Assembly: GCA_005281725.1 (NCBI GenBank)
Contig: SSBO01000001.1
Coordinates: 6,804,399 to 6,868,398 of the forward strand
Direction: 5' to 3'
From: Wuchereria bancrofti
Lineage: Eukaryota; Nematoda; Chromadorea; Rhabditida; Onchocercidae
DNA length: 64,000 bases
Made by a program: the position numbers and the translations under genes. This document shows positions 55,623-64,000 of this stretch, in pieces. The notes below the pieces were generated by a model. The model did no database searches. It was not told the DNA's origin and saw nothing but the letters and a program-made list of their open reading frames with translations. The stretch's first letter is position 1. Every line of letters begins with the position of its first letter.

Positions 55623-57054
55623 ATGAGAGTTTTTGGTTTGCCTTAGGCTCTTCATATATTTGTTAAATTGGTTGCAGGGAAGGCAACAGTTGGAAAAGTC
55701 TGTATTGTAACAGGTGCAAGCACAGGTATTGGTGAGGCAATTGTCCGAGAACTTGCCTTAATTGGATATATGAAAGTGGTATTTTGTGCAAGGAGACGAA
55801 CAAAACTGATGGAACTAGTTAGCAAGTATGTTCTTGTTTTTGATGAAACTTATCATAAGCATTTATAATTATCGTAAAACTATACTCAAAACAGAATTAG
55901 ATCATATCAACTGAATAAACATTGTTATGAAAGAATGATTAACAATTTTTGGTAAAATTAGATTGGAAGCTGAGGGATGTATGTCGAGTAATTTATTACC
56001 TGTGGCATGTGATATCACGCAAATGAGTGATATACAATTTGTGGTAAGTCGAGCTGTGGAAACGTACGGAACTATAGATGTACTTGTGAACAATGCTGGA
56101 TGCATGTATTATGAAATGATGAAGAATGGGCCAACAAAAGTAAGTTAAATCAATCATCAATTCATCTAAGAATTCCTGAAGCATTAAAGAATGCTAACTG
56201 TATTTATACCAAATGGTACTTTTTTTTTGAGAAGGAATAATGAAAATGTAATTTAGGAATGGAATCTTCAAATAGATGTGAACTGTCGCGGTACAATGAA
56301 TTGTATTGGAGCGGTGCTTCCGCATATGATCAAAGCTGGATCAGGACATATTGTAAATATAACATCTGATGCTGGAAAACGTGTAAGTTATGGTAGAAAT
56401 TAAGGTTTTGTTTTGGAATGATAGTGCATGGAAATGAAAGACATAAAATATTCTTTCGATTATACGACTTTTTTTCCATCGGGAAGATTAGGGAGTTTCA
56501 ATGGTACATTCGAATCGATCATGCAAATTTTGGAATGATCTTTGTCTATGATGTTTTTTGCAAAAAAAAGAAAAAATCATTCTTTATGGTACTATAATAT
56601 TATAGCAATTAAGAAATGCTTGAAATAAATGGAAATCAGTTCTTTAGTTGTATATTTTAGGGTTTTGCCGGATTAGCCGTTTATTCCGGAACTAAATTTT
56701 TCATCGAAGGTATGTCGCAAGCGTTGCGTCTAGAAATGGTTGAACATGGTATAAGAGTGACAAATGTGCAACCGGGTGATGTTGAAACGGAAATATCAAA
56801 TTATTCCACTGATAAGGAAGTAAATAATTTCATAGATTGCATTCCTTATGAACATTGTTATATTATGCTAATGAAATTTGAACTTCATCTGGCTACTTGC
56901 TTTTCAGGCATGCTCCAAATATGACGTATCCAAAGCAGGCCATCCAATTCTCAGTTCTTCTGATGTTGCTCGAGCAGTATTGTACGCAGTAAATCAACCA
57001 TCTTCGGTTGCCGTCAACGAAATTCTTATTGAACCTCAGGCTACACCCATCTAA
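55623..57054 (+). CDS. Classical short-chain dehydrogenase/reductase
   Basis: Exons 55623-55635, 55678-55825, 55962-56139, 56257-56382, 56661-56819 and 56908-57054; 256 residues, stop TAA. An NAD(P)-dependent oxidoreductase with a Rossmann fold: VTGASTGIGEA (TGxxxGxG) near residue 16, CARRR after strand 2 (favours NADP), NNAG, catalytic Ser in NITSDAGKR, YSGTK (YxxxK), then NVQPGDVETEIS. It ends EILIEPQATPI, like the YdfG/serine-3-dehydrogenase group of cytosolic SDRs. The first coding exon is only 13 nt (MRVF plus one base), joined across a 42-nt intron; without it there is no ATG ahead of the Rossmann motif. It lies 149 bp after the NRPS-like gene on the same strand, which suggests co-transcription and perhaps action on the aldehyde or alcohol released by the reductase domain. 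The substrate is unknown. Confidence 0.9.
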
Positions 57055-57290
57055 TTAATTGTTCTTTATCATTTACAGTCTTGAATTTATGCAGAATGTT
57101 TCAAATGCTTTGGGAATGCTTAATTTGTTTTTGGTGATATTGGGCCCAGATTGTTTCATTATTTAATTTCATAATATTTGGATAAACTGCTGGGATGTAT
57201 TGTAATTTTTCTATGCTTCCAATTCAACCAGCGATCAATCAAAGCCTTCTAAATAACATCGGTATTACTTTTTTATATCAGAAAATGTGG

Positions 57291-57296
57291 AATAAA
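57291..57296 (+). terminator. Polyadenylation signal of the SDR gene
   Basis: AATAAA 237 nt after the SDR stop, and the first on this strand. It would serve the whole NRPS-like/SDR pair if they form one transcript. Confidence 0.4.
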
Positions 57297-57601
57297 GATT
57301 TTCGTTACTACCATAACAACGATACTGACAACTTACTGATAGGACAATGACGAAAATAGTAAGGTTTCGTCAATAACTTAATGATGATGCTGATAACTTA
57401 TTGCTCTAACTATGCTGAAAATGGGTAGATGACTGAGTGACCTGTATTATTGTTATTTGGCGAACTTCCATCACTTTTTACGCAAATTTCAAAAAAATGC
57501 AAGGCTAAGTTGTAGGCGAAAAAAATTTCATCATTACAATCATTCCTGCCCGTTTTTCCATACAGTTTATATTAGCAATTACATTTATTAATGCAGTTGA
57601 C

Positions 57602-57808
57602 ATGATCCGGACAGCAACTACTTTACTGATTTCATATCAATTTAAGGTTGAAAGACCAATTATGGATGCGTGCAAATTGCACGACTGTAAAGATGATAAT
57701 AGCAATTGTATCAATTGCAGTGATTGTATCAATTGCAATCAAAATTGCAGTGATTTTTTTCAGTCGAATTATGATTCCATCGATATTTCGATTAAAATTC
57801 ACGAATAA
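57602..57808 (+). CDS. Candidate small Cys-rich protein
   Basis: A 68-codon frame whose ATG lies 6 nt after an AATGCAG acceptor. The middle is unusually rich in cysteine: C-x4-C-x6-C-x2-C-x2-C-x2-C-x3-C (SNCINCSDCINCNQNC). The end is acidic and polar. The spacing could bind metal, metallothionein-like, but the cysteine run derives from an 18-bp internal DNA repeat (GTATCAATTGCAGTGATT, about 57708-57755), so chance is possible. There is no signal peptide. Confidence 0.3.
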   Translation: MIRTATTLLISYQFKVERPIMDACKLHDCKDDNSNCINCSDCINCNQNCSDFFQSNYDSIDISIKIHE

Positions 57809-60459
57809 TTACGAGTAAATATCAAGAAGCAAATTTTTTTTCATTTTATCAAAATAAAAAAAAGTATAATTCCATGAGAAAGCACCATTCGTACTTGAAT
57901 TGGTGTTTCAAATAAAACGAAAGAGAATATGGATAGATTTAAATAATCTCTCAAAGACGAAAATTGAAATTCAACCGTATCGGAATATCAGATATCTGAA
58001 TTTCAAAAAATAAACTGAAGATGTTATTGTTAGTGTTGTTGTTGATACGATTACACTTAACTTTTTTTTTGTTTGTTATGTGATCATTCAGTTGTAAATT
58101 ACATGCAATTTAAGTTGATACAGAGGTAAAAGATAATCTTATCTAAGGAAGCATAACAATAATAATAAGCACTAATGTTGCAGAACTTTACTATTCTGAT
58201 ATAATCATACTCCAATACATGTTTTTTTTTAAATTTCCTTAGCAACAGTGAAAAGAAATGCCCATTTTATAAGCTAATGATTGACCTTCCGGCAGTTAGC
58301 AAAGTCTCCTTTGTCGTATGATACATATGTAATATGAATGAAGCATGTGTATATATCTATCGTTCGGCGCACCCATCACGTTAGGCCTTTCTTTTATCGA
58401 ATATTTCTCCTCTCTTTCTCCTTCTTTCCCTCAATTTTCATCATTTTATCTTCAGCTAGCTTTCAATGATTAATAATTTAGCTTCAAACTTTTTACTTTA
58501 CACATTTTCATGCTAACTATTCTCTGTTTATGTGTCTTTTTCAGATCATCTCTTCACATAAGGGTCATTTTTGTCTTCTCTACTCGATATGTTGAGATTG
58601 ACGTTTTACAGTGAATTACAGTGAACAAATCGCTTCAAAACAACACCAGTATCCATTCATCGGCATTCTCTTTAATCTTTGTCTTCTGAAAGGCAACGAT
58701 CGTCCAATATTGATTGCTATCCAGATCACTGAGTAGTTTTGCATAAGGAAGAATTTAAAAAATAAAGATAGAATTTAGAATTGGTCTATCTTATCATTTA
58801 ATAATGATAATATTAGAAAAGACATTTATATGTGAATCTAACAATACACATTTGTCATTCATCGATGAATTTATTCCAACCGATACTGTTTGAGTATCAT
58901 ATTTCTAAATCACTGATAAAAGTATTTATGACCAGATGCTTAGCTTAGCCATAAGAAAAAGTGTCAATAAACATTTTGTTGAATAAATATTATAGCAGCT
59001 GCGTTGCAGGTAAGCTCTGTTCATACTATTAGCTTCGTAATGCTAAGGCAAAAACTGCACGGGAAAGTTTGCAAATAGAAAAAATTAATTTATGCCGATG
59101 TTTTCTTCCGGTTTATGGTTAAGCTGCTTGGGAGAATCAGATAAGATTGTCTGTTAAAAATTAGTAATACCTATGAGAAAAGATACATGATCGATTATCA
59201 TACGATTAGACATTTATTGGTTATCATTACGTTTTGATTAACTTTTAGATATTTTTATGCTTTCGGAAAGTTGAAAATAAGGGAACTTGAACTGCTGAAA
59301 TCATTATTGAAATGTAACATTACGAGATATACGAAAGCAATCATATTGTCCTCTGATTGTCAATGATAACATTACGATATGTTTTTGTTGCAAGCTAAAA
59401 TATGCTATTTTGCTAAAATGTTACCAAGTAAACTTGCACCCTTAACTGAAAGAGTCACTTCTTCTCAATATTATTTATTGTTTACCCAAGCAGCTCTTTC
59501 TGTTATCAAAAGATTGATAATGGTGATAAAAAAATGGTAGAAGTAGTAAGATGACAAATGACTTTTTTTCCAATAATTACATTATTTAGGAAATGTTCAA
59601 TGGCAACAAAAAGCCTGAAATTACTAATGCATAACGCATCTGACATATAATTAAATAAATTAATATTAGGAGACATTTTAAAATTAAGTAGCAATACATT
59701 TCATGATGATTTATGATAAGCAATGTTATCAATAAATCATCAATGAAATTATAGGAATGATAATGCTACCGAAGAGTTTTAGCTTTGACATTGTGTGATG
59801 ACTTTTTCTCTGCAAGCTGTTACTTATATTCCTCAGATTTGTACTTTATTTTCCCTCATTAAAAACTCACTCAAAAATTTTGCTATCAATTATGCATTAG
59901 AAATGAAAAATTTTTCGCTGCAAATAATTTCACACATAAAAACCATCAAATCTGAGAAACATTTCATCTTTTTTTTTCCTTTTCCATATCTTTCAGACAA
60001 CTGAAAATTTGTAGTAGCAATTGTCTTTCACCCAAATTTTAGCCGCAACATAAGTTTGCTGTATGTGATGATAGCCGCTATCGCAGAGAATTTCATAGAT
60101 AGAGTAGTAATCCGTTTCAAAGTACACATCCAGATGTTGCTATTCTTTGTTGTGCTATAATGATGTAAGCATTGATGATAGATCAGAAAATAGTTATCCA
60201 TTTTCTGCTCCTTCCACTCTACAAATTGATTCATCATTTCTCATATTTCTCAGTGCCGGATACGCTCATTTCATTCATCCTTATTACTACCAGTTTATTT
60301 GTTTTTATTGTTGCTGTTGTTGTTGTTGATGTGCTAATTAACGAAAAATTGAAGCACAGTTAAAGTTACCTTTTGAAGATTCAAAAAACAAAACAAAAAA
60401 AAAATGCGACAAAGAAGGTGGAATAATTTGAAATGAAGCATTGTAGCGACATTTAAAGG
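57809..60459. other. Intergenic, nothing recognised
   Basis: AT-rich spacer between the SDR and metalloproteinase genes. Open frames on either strand (59506-59694, 59795-60004, 60028-60237, 60147-60363) are AT-rich, lack splice signals and resemble nothing I know. Confidence 0.4.
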
Positions 60460-61124
60460 ATGATTTCAAGCATGATTTTGCTGACATATCCATTATATTC
60501 AATCATCTCTTTGGTGATAGCTTACAATAAACATGAGGTAAGTGCATTTCCTTACCACTAATTTTTTTGTTATTTTCTATTAAATGATCGGAATTAATGC
60601 GTTATTGGAAATACTGCGAAATTTGGAAAGCATTTAGAAAGTGATAAAAGAAAGGGAATTAATTCAAAGAAGATTGAATAATTTGAAGTAAAGCATTGGA
60701 ATACTTCCGTAGTTTGGAAAATGAAATCCATCGATAAACTCACTGTAGCAATGATAAATCAGTAGGTATATTTCAGATTGAATATTTGCAAGAATTTGGT
60801 TATTTGCCCAAACCAACGCAAGATGTTGCGGCAATGTTTAGTGAAACAATGATAGAAGAAGCAGTCCGAGAATTGCAATTGTACGGAAATATACCAGTCA
60901 CTGGGAAATTTGATACTGCTACTCAAGAATTGCTGTCTAAGAAGAGGTAAATGATACAGTTTTCAAATGGAAAGTGCTCTTTAGTTAAAAGAAAAAAGTT
61001 TGCAAAAGAAATATTACTTCATTTATTTTAGATGTGGCTTGAGTGATCGTCCAATTCAAGTACTTCGTAAAAAACGATTTGCTTTAATGGGACCAAAATG
61101 GACTAAACAAATTATCACTTACAG
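60460..61124 (+). CDS. Matrix metalloproteinase, signal peptide and prodomain (3' exons not seen)
   Basis: Exons 60460-60537, 60777-60946 and 61032-61124, all in phase, encode the first 113 residues of a secreted matrixin. Residues 1-23 are a signal peptide (alternative Met at 60472). A peptidoglycan-binding-like prodomain follows (IEYLQEFGYLPKP, then a helical segment and LQLYGNIPVTGKFDTATQE). The cysteine switch is KRCGLSDRP (Cys84; canonical PRCGxxD, here with K in place of P). A furin site RKKR at 95-98 precedes FALMGPKWTKQIITYR, the usual start of the catalytic domain. The zinc motif HExGHxxGxxH was not found anywhere to the end of the window, so the remaining exons probably lie beyond 64000 after a long intron, or the gene is truncated. 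Confidence 0.88.
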
Positions 61125-61211
61125 GTAAATTCTTTTTATACTTCTGAAAGTGATTTTTTCTACAGATTTATCAACCGTATTTTATATGAATATAAGAACT
61201 GATGCTAATTA

Positions 61212-61218
61212 TCACTCC

Positions 61219-61269
<51 letters not shown>
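61212..61269 (+). repeat. (CT)n(AT)n compound microsatellite
   Basis: About 22 nt of CT dinucleotides followed directly by about 28 nt of AT dinucleotides, 90 nt after the last metalloproteinase exon. Confidence 0.95.
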
Positions 61270-61270
<1 letters not shown>

Positions 61271-61627
61271 TTTCTATTTCGTTAATATACAAAATTTGAA
61301 AGCACAAAAACTGGTTGGTAATTATTGGTAATTGTTAAAGATCAAATTTAACTTTTTGTTAACAGTCATTTTCGGAACTTTCTCTACAAATGAGAAATAT
61401 GGATTTTTCACCGAATATTTTTCACTGAAATCACAATATGTTTACAATTCCCATTTAAATCTATATAAAATTTCAAAGAAAAAAGAACTGAAAATAAAAA
61501 TGACCATGAAAAATCGCTGCCAAATCTTTGATCAAGTTGTTGAGAGGTACAGAAATAACGTCACTATAATAATACTATTAGTAATATTATAGTAACATTA
61601 TCAGTAATAATATTATTGGCATAGCGT

Positions 61628-61655
61628 ATTACTACTACTACTACTACTACTACTA
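61628..61655 (+). repeat. (TAC)n microsatellite
   Basis: Nine tandem ACT/TAC units, with imperfect reverse-complement GTA units nearby at 61666-61700, which could fold back on it. Confidence 0.9.
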
Positions 61656-64000
61656 AATCCTCCAATAGTAGTAGTAGATAGTAATAGTATTAGCAATAGC
61701 AATAGTAGCTCTAAGTTGAGGGTAGTGGTGATTATTGATTGGATTTCTTTGTCATCAAACTTATTCAGATCATTGATTTATCGATGCTTAAAAAGAATTC
61801 TTATAAAGAGGCAAATTTGATTATATCGTAGAGGAGCAATTGGTGAGTCATTTTGTAAGGGAGGAAGAAGTTCGCATTGTATTTACAAATGAGTATGCAA
61901 AGGTAGGAAGGAAGTTCTTGATGTGATGTCTGTCTGTCAGTCTGCTTTTATTTGAAAATTTCAATTAAGCAGAGGAAATGAAAACATTCAAAAATGTAAA
62001 CTATACTGAATTATAATTTTGCTAAAGCTATCAATACTTGTTGTTTAATTTGTTTTAAAGTAATAAAAATGCTGTAAAATTTCAGATCTAAACTTTTTAG
62101 ATCTAAACCTAAAGTTTAATAAAGAATAAAGAGAAAGAGATAGAGGGAAAGAAAAAGAGAGGGAAGAAGAAAGGTACAAGAGAAAGAATTTCTAAGTAAA
62201 AATGTTAGGATGACAGTGTAATGTATAACCAAGTGTTAAGTGTTAACTGTTAAGTGTTAAGCCTAGGATGCTATGGTAGTGATGATGATAATGGCAAGGA
62301 TGGCCAAAAGCATCTTTTTCCTCACAATAAGCAGCTGTTCTGCAGCTGCTCTACACAACAAATAACATCCGCCGTTAATTGTCTCTTCAATCTCTTCATT
62401 CATTCTCGTCACTTTCTTCTACTACCCAGTTTTGATATTTCGTAAGTCTACTACTATTAAGGCTTATTCGTAAGCTTACTATTATTATTATTATTAATGC
62501 TATCGCTGAATTATTCATCCATTTATTTATTTTTTCTTGAGCAATAATCATTTCACTATTATCATCGGCTAAAGTATTGTCATTTTGTAAATCAATCGCT
62601 AGAATGAAGGTTAATATTCATTGATATTTACATCATCATTTATCGTTTATCACTTTCTCATATAGTTGGTTATCCAGATATACTCATAATATCAGAAACG
62701 TGTTTGCTAAAACAGATCTTTAGGAAATATCTCTCTGATATTAGGAGTGTATAAATGAGGTTGATGACGTAGTCATTACATGATTACGTTCAAATGCAAA
62801 ACGTTTGTTCCCTTATTTTTAGTTGAATATGCTAGTTAGTTGATACAGTACTCTAAATGGAACCATATGTTTATGATATAATCTTGCCCATTTCCCTCTT
62901 CCCGGTAATTCATTCTTTCTAGCAAACTTTATGACTATCGAGAGAAGGCACTAATTTAGAAATGAACCATATGGAAAATGATTCGTCTATCTTCCCTATC
63001 ATTCCTTTCTTTTTGTCATCGATTGTGAGAATGAATTTGACGAGGAACGGATCGAATCATTACTATCATTCAAAATTAACATTATGTGTGGTAGATAATT
63101 CCGTCCGTTTATAATCTTCAGTCTACAAAAAAGAAAAAAAAAATACATTTATGGAATTACCACACTGTACAAACTCAGTGGACGAATAAGATGAATTAAA
63201 CAAAATAGATCTGGTAGCAAGCAATCTCTCTATGAGGTCAGTAATGTAAGTCATAGTCAGTGTGCAACTTTTAGGTCAGATAGGAGAGTTTCCTGTAAAA
63301 ATTTAATTAACCTTTTAAAGTAGTACGTTGAATGTTAGTGAATCATTACGCTTAATTTTGGCTAAAGTGTAGGTATGATGGGGTCAATTTGTCATTAATT
63401 AACATATGTTATTGTGAGGATATCAAGGCGGATTATTATTATCCCTAGAGATAGGCATTCCTTTCTACTTGACATCATCGTATGTGATTTCTGTCAAGTC
63501 GAATTGCCATTCTGATTGCCACACTAATTTGTAATGTGAATAATTGAACTGAAAAATTCAATGGTTGATCCAACATGAAACGTTAGAATAGTGCTCGGAT
63601 CATTTATTTTATTTGAGACATAGGCAGACGGACATGTATATAGGAGGAGAGGGCAGATGTAAACCTTCTGTTGATGTTCTCCTGAAGTTGAAAGCTGATG
63701 TTTAGCCTCTCCTATCTCAACATTATATGACCATTGTATATTGCACATACTATTCCCACTCATTTCTCCAAGTGTCCTCTCGTCATCCCGAAAACATCAA
63801 TTTTTTGGTATTACTATCTTTTACGTGGGCAGTTTGAATATTAGAATTGCTCAGCCATTCTATTCACCTATCTAGCTAGTTAATAAACTATCTTCTCAAA
63901 TATTGAAAAGGTTGCATGGCGTTCAGCTTACTCAGCTGGTTGTATGATGTTATCCGGAATTCCTTCAGTTCATCACAACCTCCTTGAGTAAGCGGATTGC

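Larger units (their letters stand above)
61125..64000. other. Intron or intergenic tail of the window
   Basis: No recognisable exon. Contains the microsatellites listed separately and an ATT tract near 62478-62496. Probably a long intron of the metalloproteinase gene, since the last exon ends with a good GTAAAT donor in phase 2. Confidence 0.4.

Overview
The window is about 70% AT nuclear DNA from an animal with short exons, introns of roughly 40 bp to several kb, and TTTCAG/TTTTAG splice acceptors. A small MSP-domain sperm protein, a NAS-type astacin, and several genes whose start codon lies just after a splice acceptor (the pattern expected of spliced-leader addition) point to a nematode. 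The base composition and compact conserved genes suggest a spirurid or filarial worm, but the species is inference. Gene models were built by hand: introns were accepted only when acceptor, donor and reading phase agreed, and most chains close exactly in phase.

Layout. (1) 1-2372 (+): 3' half of a BPI/LBP-like lipid-binding protein, cut by the window edge. (2) 5820-9458 (+): a four-helix membrane protein. Its first intron holds a 1.8-kb (TATC)n microsatellite beginning 7 nt after the splice donor, and intron 4 holds a tRNA-Gly(TCC). (3) 8819-14771: an inverted duplication with near-identical arms. Its outer edges coincide with the two tRNA-Gly copies, and the left arm contains a single N where about 1.39 kb of the right arm is absent. 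The right arm supplies the missing C-terminus of the membrane protein; the 3' half of a coiled-coil gene (10968-12966, +) lies in the other part of the arm. (4) 15887-16619 (-): MSP-domain protein. (5) 18818-19767 (+): small membrane protein. (6) 21045-30432 (-): a complete nine-exon secreted astacin with EGF and CUB domains. (7) 36040-39121 (+): a ZDHHC5/8-like palmitoyltransferase with a GC-AG intron. (8) 46966-55473 (+): a 21-exon adenylation / carrier / thioester-reductase (NRPS-like) gene with a second GC-AG intron and one apparent frameshift, followed 149 bp later by (9) 55623-57054 (+), a short-chain dehydrogenase, perhaps an operon partner. (10) 60460-61124 (+): signal peptide, prodomain and furin site of a matrix metalloproteinase whose catalytic exons are not visible before the window ends.

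Large AT-rich spaces (30.4-36.0 kb, 39.1-47.0 kb, 57.1-60.5 kb, 61.1-64 kb) contain isolated exon-like segments, small tandem arrays, perfect hairpins and a diverged dispersed-tandem repeat family at 44-46 kb. The strongest items for follow-up are the gapped inverted duplication, the splice-donor-abutting microsatellite, the NRPS-like/SDR pair with its frameshift, and the coding-like sequence after tandem stop codons in the coiled-coil gene.
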